Source: Pseudomonadota bacterium (GTDB taxonomy: Bacteria; Myxococcota_A; Polyangia; GCA-2747355). From it: a DNA stretch of 64,000 nucleotides. The notes beneath the pieces are model-generated. The model was given only the letters and a program-made list of their open reading frames with translations. It was not told where the DNA came from and did not search any database. A program made the translations under genes and the position numbers. The DNA is taken from assembly GCA_016702545.1 (NCBI GenBank), contig JADJDT010000002.1, positions 455,297 through 519,296 of the forward strand, given 5' to 3'. Shown here piece by piece: positions 47,408-57,143 of this stretch (positions are counted from its first letter, which is position 1; every line of letters starts with the position of its first letter).

Positions 47408-48823
47408 TCACCCGGGCCAATCCCGCGTGCAGTCGCTGAGTACGGCGCCGGCCTCGACGGCTTGCTGTCGCCCGCTGCGATTGCGCAGCACCACCCGACC
47501 GCGCAGCACGATGTCGGCGCCGAAGCGCACGTCTCCCTCGACCTCGAAGCGGGTGCAGCCGACCAGGCTCGGGGTGCCGGCGAAACGCTCGTCGAGCTGG
47601 TCGACGCCCCGGTAATGCGCCTCGTCGAGCTGCACCACGACGGGCCCGAAGCTGGAATCACGCGCTGGATTGGGTCGCAGCCCACCGTCCGTGGCATCGA
47701 TCACGAAGGCGTCGGAGCGCACCACCAGCAAGTCCTCCGTCGCCTTGACCGGCGCGAAACGCTCGCGCCCGACGTGCACCGCCACGGCCCGCTCGAAGCA
47801 GCCCAGCGCGGCGCCGAGCGCCGTCTCGAGCTGAACGATGTCGGCGCCCGCCACCTGCTTGTGGTTGACGATCAGCGGCAGGTCGAGCGGGCCCGTTGCC
47901 AGGCGGCGCTGGAGCGCGGGCAGGTTCCACCAGGCGCTGTTGGTGTTGAAGAGGGGAAACGCGGTCGGGTCGTCGAGCGCAGCCGCGTGCTCGGCCGGGA
48001 CCTGCGCGAGCTCCAGCAGCGCCAGGCGGCCCTGCCGCCGCGCAATCACCCCACCCTTGCGGTCGGCCAGGGTCTTGTCCGTCACCTCGAGCGCAAACTC
48101 GATGCCCTCGCGATCGAGGTAGCCGAGCAAGCTCGGTTCGATGGTCGCGGCGAGGTTGTCGCTGTTGCTGACGAAGGCCCAGCGGTAGCCGAGCGCCACC
48201 AGGCGATCGAGCAGCCCGCCCTGCTGCACACTGAGGTAGGCGTCGCCGTGGCCGGCCGGCGCCCAGCTCGCCTCGGACGGCGGCAGCACGGCCACCCCGC
48301 CGCTGCGCGCATCGATCCGCGGATAGGCTGGCTGTAGGAAGTCCCAGGGCAAGCCATCGGGTTGGCGCGCGCCGAGGCGCTCGATCAAGGGCAAGCTGTC
48401 GGCGCGCGTGCGCTCGCTGTTGAGCAGCAGCAGCGCCGGACGCCCGCCGGGGGCGCGCCGCCAGCGCGCGACCTGATCCACACTGAGCTCGAGGAACGAA
48501 CGCCCGTCGTGCACCGCGATCAACGACTTCGCACGATCGAGCTTCATCGTCGTGCCGAGGCCACCGTTGAGCTTGATGCAAACGAGCGCGTCGAGCAGGG
48601 CGCGCCCGCGCTGCTCGTTGGTGTCGCCGCGCAGCGCGCGGTGTTCGACGACGTCGCCGAGACGGGCCGGGCTCACCGTCGCCCAGTCCACCGTCCCGTG
48701 ATCGCCGCCGCGATAGCGCTGGTAAAGGCGAACGAAGTGTTCGATAGCGGTGGGCGTCAAGCCCGCGCCGCGCATCCGTTGGACGAGGCCGGGAAGCTGC
48801 GACCCGGCGCCCTGCGTTGGCAT
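47408..48823 (-). CDS. UTP--glucose-1-phosphate uridylyltransferase (eukaryotic-type UDPGP family)
   Basis: 471 residues. The nucleotide-binding signature is CIKLNGGLGTTMKLDRAKSL. Downstream are GHGDAYLSV, the FVSNSDNLAATI metal/substrate region, then FNTNSAWWNL and LPLIVNHKQVAGADIVQLETA, all diagnostic of the UGP1-like family rather than GalU. It makes UDP-glucose for glycogen, trehalose or surface polysaccharides. It lies 127 bases downstream of the PPi-phosphofructokinase gene on the same strand and may be co-transcribed. Confidence 0.92.
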   Translation of the reverse strand: MPTQGAGSQLPGLVQRMRGAGLTPTAIEHFVRLYQRYRGGDHGTVDWATVSPARLGDVVEHRALRGDTNEQRGRALLDALVCIKLNGGLGTTMKLDRAKSLIAVHDGRSFLELSVDQVARWRRAPGGRPALLLLNSERTRADSLPLIERLGARQPDGLPWDFLQPAYPRIDARSGGVAVLPPSEASWAPAGHGDAYLSVQQGGLLDRLVALGYRWAFVSNSDNLAATIEPSLLGYLDREGIEFALEVTDKTLADRKGGVIARRQGRLALLELAQVPAEHAAALDDPTAFPLFNTNSAWWNLPALQRRLATGPLDLPLIVNHKQVAGADIVQLETALGAALGCFERAVAVHVGRERFAPVKATEDLLVVRSDAFVIDATDGGLRPNPARDSSFGPVVVQLDEAHYRGVDQLDERFAGTPSLVGCTRFEVEGDVRFGADIVLRGRVVLRNRSGRQQAVEAGAVLSDCTRDWPG

Positions 48824-48950
48824 CGAGCCGCCCCCCTCCGCCCTCGTCCCCCAGCCCGCGTCGCAACCCGCACCAAACCGCGGCTGCGGCCGGAGCGGGT
48901 TCGCCGCGCGCGGCTGCCGCTAACGCAGCAGCCGCGTCACGCGCCGCGCG

Positions 48951-50234
48951 TCACCAGGGGCGCGCCTGGTCGCCATAGCGGGCCTTGAAGTCAGCCGGCG
49001 TCAGGCCGCTCGCCGCCGCGAGCTGCTGCAGCGCCTCACCCTCGAAGTCGTCGGCGCCCAGACGCACCATGAAGCGCCGCGCGTTAGCGTAGGCGTTGGA
49101 GTCGACGTCGACGCGCCGCACCCGCATCTTGCCGGTCTGCGGATCGAGCATGTCCTTGAGCCGCAGCGGCAGCAGGTCGGCCCCCTGTACGCAGATCAAC
49201 ACGCCGGTGTTGCCGCTCAGCAGCGAGCGGACGGCCGCGCTCCCCAGGTCCTGCGTGTACTCGAGGTCGAAGGCCACCGGCGCCGCGCTGCGCAGCTCAT
49301 AGCCGATGTTCTTGTCGACCGTCGTGACCTTGTGCCCGAGCTTGGCCAGCTCGGTGCGCGCGAGCACGCTGACGATGCGCCCGAAGGGCAGCTCGGCCAG
49401 GCGTACGTGTCCGTGGTCGTCGCGCTCCACGTCCTTGAGCTGGCTGAGATCCTGCTCGTCGATGCACTCGGCCGCGCCCTCGGCGATGATCGCAACGCCA
49501 TGCATATGGCCCGCCGCGCGGCGCTTGAGCACCGCCCCCTCGAGGATCGCCGAGAGCTCGGCCAGCCGCACCTTGCGGCCGCGGAACTCCTCCGGGATGA
49601 TCGTCAGCGTGGCGCCCGAGGCCTTGCCCATGCCCAAGGCCAGGTGTCCCGCCGTGCGCCCCATCGCGACGACGAAGTACCAACGCATCGTCGTGCGCGC
49701 GTCCTCGAGCAGGTTGCAGACCAGATCGACGCCGACCTGGCGCGCCGTCTGATAGCCGAAGGTCGGCAGGTCGCCGGGCAGCGGTAGATCGTTGTCGATC
49801 GTCTTGGGCACGTGAGCGATTTCGATTTCTTTGCCCGTCACGGCGTCGACCTTGCTCGCCGTCGAGGCCGTGTCGTCGCCACCGATGCTGACGAGATAGT
49901 CGATCTGGAGCGCACGGAGAGCGCGCACGACGTTACCGAGCTTCTCCTCGCTCTTCGACGGATTCTCACGCGAGGTGTTGAGCATGGAGCTGTCCTGCAG
50001 ATGGATCCGCGAGACTTCGTCGACCGTCAGCGGGCGTACGCGCGAGGTGTCGCCCTGGGCCAGCCACTTGAAGCCCTCGAGCACGCCGAACACCTGCAGG
50101 CCGGCGTTGGTCGCCTCGATCGTGGCAGCGCGAATCACGCCGTTGATGCCCGGCGCTGGACCGCCACCGACGACGATGGCCAACTTCTTCCCGCGGTTCT
50201 CACTTCGCATCGGAGATGCTATCTCGATTCCCAT
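48951..50234 (-). CDS. 6-phosphofructokinase, PPi-dependent type
   Basis: 427 residues from MGIEIASPMRSENRGK (50234), a start seen in close homologues. It has the PFK fold: VVGGGPAPGINGVIRAA, then SIGGDDTASTA and PKTIDNDL. The GGDD (instead of GGDG) and PKTIDND (instead of PGTIDND) residues mark pyrophosphate as phosphoryl donor, making the step reversible in glycolysis and gluconeogenesis. Later motifs are MGRTAGHLALGMG and IIPEEF. An in-frame start at 50291 is less likely. Confidence 0.93.
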   Translation of the reverse strand: MGIEIASPMRSENRGKKLAIVVGGGPAPGINGVIRAATIEATNAGLQVFGVLEGFKWLAQGDTSRVRPLTVDEVSRIHLQDSSMLNTSRENPSKSEEKLGNVVRALRALQIDYLVSIGGDDTASTASKVDAVTGKEIEIAHVPKTIDNDLPLPGDLPTFGYQTARQVGVDLVCNLLEDARTTMRWYFVVAMGRTAGHLALGMGKASGATLTIIPEEFRGRKVRLAELSAILEGAVLKRRAAGHMHGVAIIAEGAAECIDEQDLSQLKDVERDDHGHVRLAELPFGRIVSVLARTELAKLGHKVTTVDKNIGYELRSAAPVAFDLEYTQDLGSAAVRSLLSGNTGVLICVQGADLLPLRLKDMLDPQTGKMRVRRVDVDSNAYANARRFMVRLGADDFEGEALQQLAAASGLTPADFKARYGDQARPW

Positions 50235-50350
50235 AGCAGCGGCCCCCCCTTCAGGTGCCGGGACCATAGTCCCAGCGCGCCTGCAGTTCAAGCCGGCTCG
50301 GGCAGCGGCAACCAGGGGGTAGCCAGCGGCCGGAAAGCCAGGAGCGCGCG

Positions 50351-51009
50351 ATGACCGAACATGGCGGGATCGTCGTCGAAACGGTGACGAATGGCCCCTT
50401 CGTCGAGAACTGTTACCTCGTCGCCTGTGCCCGCACGCGCGCGGCGCTGATCATCGATCCAGGCGACGAACCGGAGCGCATCGCGGCGCGCGTCGCCGCG
50501 CTCGAGCTGCAGGTGCAGCGCATCATCGCCACGCACGCACACATCGACCACGTCGGTGCGGTGGCCGCGCTGCAGCGCACGCTCGGCGTCCCTTCGCCCT
50601 GCACAGCGCCGAGCGCAGCTGGCTGCAGCAGCTCCCGCTGCAGGCCAGCGTCTTTCGGCTGCCTTGTCCGGAGGTCCCGCAGGTCGACGAAGATCTCGTG
50701 GTCGGTGAGTCGCTGGCCCTCGGCGACCAGCAGGCCGAGGTGCTGGCGACCCCCGGCCACACGCCCGGCGGCTGCTCACTGCACTTCGCCAGCGCGGAGC
50801 TGGTCTTCGTCGGCGACACCCTCTTCGCCGGCTCGATCGGCCGCACCGATCTCCCGGGCGGTGACCTGCCGACGCTGATGCGCGCGCTGCGCGAGCAGCT
50901 GCTGACCCTCGCCGACGAGACGATCGTTTTCAGTGGACACGGCCCAACGACGACGATTGGCGCCGAGCGACGGCAGAACCCCTTCATCCGCGGCAGCGTC
51001 GGGCGCTGA
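50351..51009 (+). CDS. Metallo-beta-lactamase-fold hydrolase (glyoxalase II-like), one frameshift
   Basis: About 219 residues when joined. The first part has NGPFVENCYLVACARTRAALIIDPGDEPER and the metal motif THAHIDHVG. The second has TPGHTPGGCSLHF, VFVGDTLFAGSIGRTDLPGGD and SGHGPTTTIGAERRQNPF, the usual glyoxalase II-like ending. The frames meet at CCC 50590-50592, where a fourth C gives LGVPFALHSAERSWL. The substrate could be S-lactoylglutathione-like or another thioester. It is divergent from the PPi-phosphofructokinase gene. Confidence 0.88.
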
Positions 51010-51032
51010 GCCGCCAGCAGCGCTGCCGGCGC

Positions 51033-52843
51033 TCAGTCCTCGCGCTCCGCCGGTCCTCGTTGGCGCTTGACGGCACCCCGCCGGCGCTTGTCGGCGACCG
51101 TGGCGCGGCGGGCACCCGGCGGTGGGCGCCGGCGCCGGCGCCGCTCGCGCTCGGCGGCGTCGCGCTGCGCGGCCGCGGCGGCAGCGCGCTGGGCCTCCAC
51201 CCGGGCGATTAGCTGCTCGCGCGCGGCGACGCGATTCTGGTACTGCGAGCGCTCGCCCTCGGCGCGCGCCTCGAGGCCGCTCGGCAGGTGCACCAGCTGC
51301 ACCGCGGTCGAGGTGCGGTTGACGTGTTGACCTCCGGGCCCGCTGGCGCGCACGAAGCGCTCGACGAGATCGTCGGCGCGTAGGCCGAGCTCCGCCAAGC
51401 GTTGGTCGAGCTGCTCTAGGCGCTGCGCGGCCATCGCGTGCCGCCAGCGCCAGCCCGGCAGGCGCGCGTAGCCCTGCTCGATGACGGCGCGTGGCATGGG
51501 CAGGGCGGTCAGCACGGGGTAGGTCAGGAGGAACCAGACCAGCGCGCCGAGGACCAGCGCGGTCGCCGCCGGGCGGGTCCAGCGCGGCAGCGCGCCCTCC
51601 CCGGCGCGAGCCCGCGCCACGGCCAGCCCGAGCACGATGCAGAGCGGCGGCACGGCCGGAGCGTAGTGGTAGAAGAGCATGATGCGCGGCGAAAAGACCC
51701 ACGGCAGCCAGAGCGCGAAGTAGGCCAGCAGCACGAACCAGCGCGCCCAGCGCGCGCGCGCCACCCGCTGCGCCTCGGCCGCACGCGACCGGCCGTCCGT
51801 GCCGGTGCGCGCGACGCCCAGGCCGAAGAAATCGCGCCAGCTCCACCACAGCGCCACGGCGAAGCCGGCCACCAGCGTGACGGAATTGCCGAGCGCGTAG
51901 ATGTGTCCGACCCAGCCGGCGCGCGGATAGGTCACGTGCAACCAGACCGGGCGCAGGTTGAGCACCCACTGCCACGGCCGCGATTGATAGGCGTGGGTCG
52001 CCTTGAGGCGCGTGTGATACCACCACATTTGCTGCTGCAGCTCGACGAGCTGCTGCCAGCTGCGCCCGAGCGCGAAGAAGTGCCCATAGCTCGCGAGGTA
52101 GACGAGCGGTGGAAGGGTCGCGAAGGCGAGGGCGGCGCCCCAGAGGCCGCGATCGCGCCAGTGGCGCCGGCCGAGCAGCAGATCCCGGGCAAGGTCGAGC
52201 CCCAGCACGCCGAAGAGATAGAGCCCGGTCCACTTCGTCGCCAGCGCCAGACCCAGACCGAGGGCCGACAGCAGCAGCGAGCGCGTCCGCGCCCGATCCT
52301 TCCAGCGCACGTAGTGCAGCAGCGCGAAGAGCGCGAAGCAGACGAAATAGGCGTCGTTCATCGCGATGCGCCCGAGGGTGAAGGACAACCCCTCGAGGCT
52401 CAGCAGCAGCGCCGCCCACCAGGCCGCCGCACCTGAGCCGAAGAGCTCGGCGGCCAGGAGCGCGGTGAGCCCCACCGACGCCGTGCTGCACAGGACGGAA
52501 CCGATGCGCCAGCCGAAGGGCGTCTCGCCGAAGAGCGCCATCGCCCCGGCCATCAGCAGCTTGGCCAGCGGCGGGTGCGCGTCCACTCGAAGGCGCGGTC
52601 AGGCGGGGGCTTGGCCCAGGGATCGTAGGCGGCGGGATTGGCGTGCAGGTACTGCTGCGCGGTGAACGCGTGGTAGACCTCGTCGAGATAGAAGGCGGGC
52701 GGCTCGCCCAAGCGGACCAGCTTGAGCGCCAAGCCCGCCAGGAGCAGCGCCAGCAGCGCAGGGCGCCAGCGCCCCGCCGATGCGCCGGGAGCCGCGGCGG
52801 CCGATGCGGGCCAGGTCAACCAGGCGGGGCGACGCAAAATCAT
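51033..52843 (-). CDS. PMT-family mannosyltransferase continuous with GGQ release-factor-like domain (one frameshift)
   Basis: From ATG 52843: a first TM region, then FYLDEVYHAFTAQQYL and DPWAKPPPDRAFEW. After an indel near 52580 it continues with HPPLAKLLMAGAMALFGETP, the family Asp-Glu and HPPLxK motifs of dolichyl-phosphate-mannose protein mannosyltransferases (GT39). About nine TM helices follow. The reading then continues without a stop into a cytosolic domain of about 130 residues: DDLVERFVRASGPGGQHVNRTSTAV and LEARAEGERSQYQNR, a GGQ peptidyl-tRNA hydrolase domain with a basic tail. An ATG (MAAQRLEQLDQRL) lies at the junction, so two genes with a lost stop are equally possible. Confidence 0.85.
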
Positions 52844-53078
52844 GGGGCTACGGCGACGCTCGTGGTGAGAAGCGGCGGCGACCATACCACCGCAGCGCGT
52901 CCTTGTGCGCGCGCTGGACCGGCCGCTGCCGCTCCGGGTCGCTCTTGGGGGCCCAGGCAAAACGACCGCACCACGCTACACTGTCGTTCGCCGCCGGGCA
53001 GGGCGCCCGCCGGCTAACGCGGGAGCACACATCTTGGGCATGCATCACGGCGGTGACGAAGGGGCGGGACAGGGTCGA

Positions 53079-53339
53079 GTCAACGTTCACGACCCTGCAA
53101 TGCTAGGAGCCCGAAGGAAGCCGAAAACACCGCACGCGAGCGCGACCAAGCGCTCGCGCGGCGCGCTACTTGTTACCGCTGCGCTCTCACCCTGCGAACT
53201 CGTTCCCCGGTCCCCTGCGGGGACACGGGTGCGCGCCGCCAAATGAGGGTGACGGCGGGGGTGGGGCCCCGGACTGCCAACCTGCTTGGCCGCGCTCTTG
53301 CCGGGGCGGGGGGATGGGACATCCCCCGTGAACGATTAC
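53079..53339. repeat. Family A repeat, copy 4 (261 bp)
   Basis: The ends GTCAACGTTCACG (53079-53091) and CGTGAACGATTAC (53327-53339) are inverted with two mismatches. It has the same orientation as the copy at 40.9 kb. It carries the CGCGAGCGC/GCGCTCGCG hairpin (about 53137-53160), the gtcccctgcggggac block and gatgggacatcccc near the right end. It lies against the 5' end of the kelch lipoprotein gene. Confidence 0.75.
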
Positions 53340-54608
53340 AGGGTCGAGTCGGGTCGAGAGCGGGCGCCGCAGCCCTGCTGCGGCTAGCGCTGGCGGCCGT
53401 AGTCGCCAGCGCGTGTTCTTCTTCCAACCCGGGCCCCGGCCACCTGGACGCGCGGACGGCGCGCGACACGAGCGCCGACCTGCGCCAGGTTGCGGTCGAC
53501 GCCAAAGCCGACGCGCACCGTGACGCCGGGACGGTCGCCGACGCCGGCAGCGACGGACCCGTGCTGCCCGCAGGCTGGTCGGCCGGGCAGCCGATGACCA
53601 CCGCCCGCTCCCGACACACGGCCACGCTGTTGGCCGACGGAACGATCCTGGTCGCGGGTGGCGTCGGCGCGGGCTCGGGCGCGTTGGACAGCGCCGAGCG
53701 CTACGACCCGCGCACGGACACCTGGCAGGCCGCCGGCACGATGACCACGGGCCACGTCTTTCATGAGGCCGTGCGCCTGCCCGACGGCCGCGTGCTGATC
53801 GTCGGCGGTTGCGCGAATACCTGGGCGAGCTGCACCTACGTCGGGGCGGAACTCTTCGATCCAACCAAGCCGGCGGCGGAGGCCTGGACCGCCACGGCCG
53901 CCATGCCGAAGTACCGCCGTAGCCACCGGGCAACGTTGCTGAACAACGGCGAGGTGGTGGTGACGGGTGGCTACGACAACGCTGGCGAGCACCTCACGAT
54001 CAACCTCTTCAACGCGCAAACCAATACCTGGCGCAGCCCCCTTGGGGCACTCTCGGTGGGGCGAAACCTCGCGACCGTGACCAAGCTCGATGACGGCCGC
54101 GTCCTGATCGTGGGCGGCACCGACGGCACGACCGTCCACGATTCGCTGGAGGTCTACGATCCTTCCACCGGTCAGGCCACGACCCTCGCGGCCAAGCTGA
54201 GCCAGGCCCGCTTCGACCACACGGCGACACGGCTGGCCGATCGGCGCGTGCTCTTTCGTCGGCGGGGTTTGCTCGCTCGGATCGGGCTGCTCGGCCGGCG
54301 CGGCGGAGCTCTTCGATCCCGTGAGCGGCAGTATCAGCTCGGCCGGCGCACCCTCCTCGTCCGTGCATCAGCATCAAGCCACGCTGCTGGCCGACGGCCG
54401 CGTGCTGGTGTCCGGCGGCCACGGCGGACCCTGGGGTGACGCGGTGTCCTTGTTCACGCTGGGACCGCCGGCAGGCTGGATCACGGGGCCCGACCTGGAG
54501 CCCGGCCGCGTGCTCCACACGGCCACGGCGGTGGGATCGCGGGCGATCATCATCGGCGGAGAGCACCACTACGACGAGCTGGCGACCACGGCGATCTTCG
54601 TGCCGTAG
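53243..54608 (+). CDS. Kelch-repeat surface lipoprotein (one frameshift, start uncertain)
   Basis: After a hydrophobic signal (LRLALAAVVASACSSS, probable lipobox Cys) and an Asp-rich linker come at least five kelch motifs of the type RHTATLLADGTILVAGGV, ending HTATAVGSRAIIIGGE. They form a beta-propeller. The frame changes near 54257 (RVLFRRRG to RVLFVGGV) and continues to 54608. The only in-frame ATG/GTG codons before the signal (53243, 53249, 53261) lie inside a family A repeat, so the native start is either lost or supplied by the repeat. Confidence 0.78.
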
Positions 54609-54624
54609 CGAGGCCGATCGCAGC

Positions 54625-56527
54625 TCAGGTGGCGAGCGCGCGGCTCAACGCGAGATCGAGCTCGGTCCAGAAGGCGCGCGCCGCCGCGGGGGCATCGTCG
54701 GCGAAGCGGCGCAGCCAGCGTTCGAGCTCGCTGTCGGCGAGCCCCTCACGCTGCGCTTCGAGCAGGCGCGCTCCCACCCAATGCTGTAGCCGCCCAGCGC
54801 GCCACGGGCGTGGACGGGCCTGTTGGTGCAGCCGGCGCGCAAGCGTGCGGTGGCGCGCGATCCAGCCCTCCTCGGCGCCGCTCTCGCCGTAGAGCTGGCG
54901 CGCGAGCCGCGGGTAGTGCGGCTCGAGCCAGGCCCGGTGCTGGAAGCAGAGCCCGCTGTTGAGCAAGGCGAGCTGCGCCACCAGCCGCTCGGCCGTCTTG
55001 ACGCCAAGCGCCGCCGGCGCGACCCACTGGCGCGCCGCATAGGCGAAACCCTCCCCCGCGAAGGGCAGCGGCGCCAGGCCACCGATCGTCCAGTCGGGCT
55101 CGGGCACGACCTCGTCGGCGGCGCCGAGCTCGAGCACGAGGGCGCGCCCGGCGGCGTCGGCCCCGACGGCGTCGGCCGCGGCGCGCAGCCCTCCACGCAG
55201 AGCCTGGGCCCAGGGTGCGTGCAGCAGGCCGTCGAGCAGCGCCTCGGCCAGCGGCCCATTGTGCGCCGCACTGCCGGCCGAGCCGAGCTCGGCGAGGCTC
55301 CACAGCGGTCGCTCCGCCAGGCCCAGCGCGCGAGCATCGAGCTCACCCCGGTGTACGCGCTCGAGCAGCCAGCCGAGCAGCGCCCCGACCATCGGCACGT
55401 CGAAGCCGTCGGTCAGGCAGCGGTGGAGCAGGCGATCGTGCGCGGCGAGGTCGAAGATCCCGAGCTGCGGGCCGAGCCAGAGCAAAGGCTCGGCCTCGCG
55501 CAGGCGCCCGACGGCCACGGTGCGGCAGGCGAGCGGGCAGGGCGCGGCGCAGGGTTGCGCGGCGGCCGGGTCGCGCTGCACCGCCACGCGCAGCGGCGCC
55601 AGCAGACCGGGCCGCAGCCAGCGCTCCGAGAGCTCGTGGCGCTGCTCGCTCGACCAGCAGACCGTCGCGGCGTTGAAGGCGAGCGCGCTGGGGCCCCGCG
55701 CGGCGAGCGTCGCGATCGCCGGGCCCTCGCGCACCAGCTCCGGCGCGAAGCGGTGGCCGACGGCGCCCTCGAGCGCGGCGAGATCGCCCGGTGGCTCGAA
55801 GACGCCCTGCGCACAACCCGCCGCGCCGACCCGCGCGAGCAGCGCGGCGCTGTCCCGCTCACCGCCCAAGACCAGCGCGCAGAGGCCGTGTTGTTGCCAG
55901 AGCCGCGAGCCGAGCCCGCCGCGCCGGGTGGCCTCGATCGGCGCTCGCGCCACCCGGCCCGCCTCGACCCCCGTGGCGAGCAGCGCGCCGTAGCGGGTAC
56001 GGGCTGCGGCCGGCCCGACGAAGAACGCCAACGCGCTGCCGAGGTCCGCGGTGAAGCGCTCGAGCAGCAGGGCGAGCAACGCCAGGCTACCGCTCGCTTC
56101 CGCCCGAGCGCCGCGCCAGACCGCCTCGGCGTCGAGTGCCTCGAGGCGCATCCGCACCCCACCGGCGCGTTGCGTCAAGAGCAGTATGGAGGGCCTCGCA
56201 GCCCGACCCCTGAGCAACACGGGGCTGTGGCCGAGACCGTCGAAGGGCAGCCCCAGACCGGCAAGCGCTGCTGCTACTCAAGGCTGCCGGCGTCCCTGCC
56301 CGCATCGCCACGGCGAGGTGGTTGGCACCGCTCACGGGCGTACCGGCGAGCAACCCGCCGGCGATCGACGTCACCGCGCCGGGCCCGGCGTCACCGCGGA
56401 ACAGGCCGAGCGCGCCGCCCTGCACGCAGGCGTCGACGGCACCGACGTAGAAGGGCAGGTCGTCGAGCGACCGCGGTTCCGCCGCACCTGCGTCGAGATC
56501 GACTAGCAGCGCCGTCTGTCCGAGCAT
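54625..56527 (-). CDS. Divergent aldehyde:ferredoxin oxidoreductase-like protein (one frameshift)
   Basis: About 630 residues. The N-terminal part (MLGQTALLVDLDAGAAEPRS, GGLLAGTPVSGANHLAVAM) mirrors the AOR start that binds the first pterin. After a frame change near 56270 the rest follows the AOR plan: GPAAARTRYGALLATG, GGLGSRLWQQ, a cluster-like CAAPCPLACRT, and LLWLGPQLGIFDLAAHDRLLHRC with GFDVPMVGALLGWLLERVHRGEL. The family motif ELPAYDPR is replaced by a poor match (ELGAADEV). Pterin and metal binding are therefore doubtful. The small gene upstream is probably co-transcribed. Confidence 0.68.
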
Positions 56528-56606
56528 CGTCCGTCTCCCGCGCGCCCACGCGAGCGTCATCATCCCCGCGCATCCGCGCTGTGACGGCGCCGCCGCGCGG
56601 CTTTCG

Positions 56607-56954
56607 TTACGCCGCTACGGGCGCGCGCGGCAAGCGAATCGAGCCCGCCGAGGCGCGGCTTGCGTACGAGACCAGTGCCTCCTTGGCGGGGCGCAGCACC
56701 GCCTCGACGGGGGAGGTCAACACACCCTCACGGCCCAGGAAGATCAGGCGGAGGCCCATTGGCGCCCGCTCGACCGCCGCAGCCCCTCCCTCTGCGGCAC
56801 TCGTCAGACGCCCGCGCAATGCGGCGTGCTCGCGCAGCCAGGCACCCGTCTGCCGGCTGCGCACACCGACGCACTCGCGGCCACGGCAGTGATACTCGGT
56901 GTTGCGCGTGACGTAGACCACATGCCGGCGCCGGTCGGCGTTGGGATCGAGCAT
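56607..56954 (-). CDS. Small unrecognised protein upstream of AOR-like gene
   Basis: 115 residues with high GC3. It contains HVVYVTRNTEYHCRGRECVGV with two Cys, then REHAALRGRLTSAAEGG and GLRLIFLGREGVLTSPVEAVL. No family is recognised. Its start (56954) lies 32 bases from an AT-rich palindrome. The end is 79 bases before the AOR-like start, so a two-gene operon is likely. Confidence 0.6.
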   Translation of the reverse strand: MLDPNADRRRHVVYVTRNTEYHCRGRECVGVRSRQTGAWLREHAALRGRLTSAAEGGAAAVERAPMGLRLIFLGREGVLTSPVEAVLRPAKEALVSYASRASAGSIRLPRAPVAA

Positions 56955-56985
56955 CGCTCACCTCCATCGACGTGATGGGCGGCAT

Positions 56986-57023
56986 TGTAGGATGAGTATG
57001 TATGAGTAGTTAAGTATCCTACA
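56986..57023. promoter_or_regulatory. AT-rich palindrome and direct repeat, probable operator/promoter
   Basis: TGTAGGAT (56986-56993) and ATCCTACA (57016-57023) are perfect inverted arms. Between them lies a direct repeat ATGAGTA...ATGAGTA. The site is strikingly AT-rich for this window. It sits 32 bases upstream of the small minus-strand gene of the AOR-like pair and about 120 bases upstream of the plus-strand lipoprotein gene. A repressor or activator site is likely. Confidence 0.55.
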
Positions 57024-57143
57024 TTTGGCCTTGGCGGGCGCGTGCATCAGGCGGGAACTACCCAACCCGGCCCTGCCTCGAAGTCGACGCCCCGGGTCCG
57101 GCTCGCGTATGCTCGCCCGCACGCCAGAAAGACGGAGGACGGC

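Noticed and set aside
54823..56892. Plus-strand open frame of 689 codons
   Set aside because: Antisense to the AOR-like gene; Arg/Ala/Pro-rich translation without domain signals.
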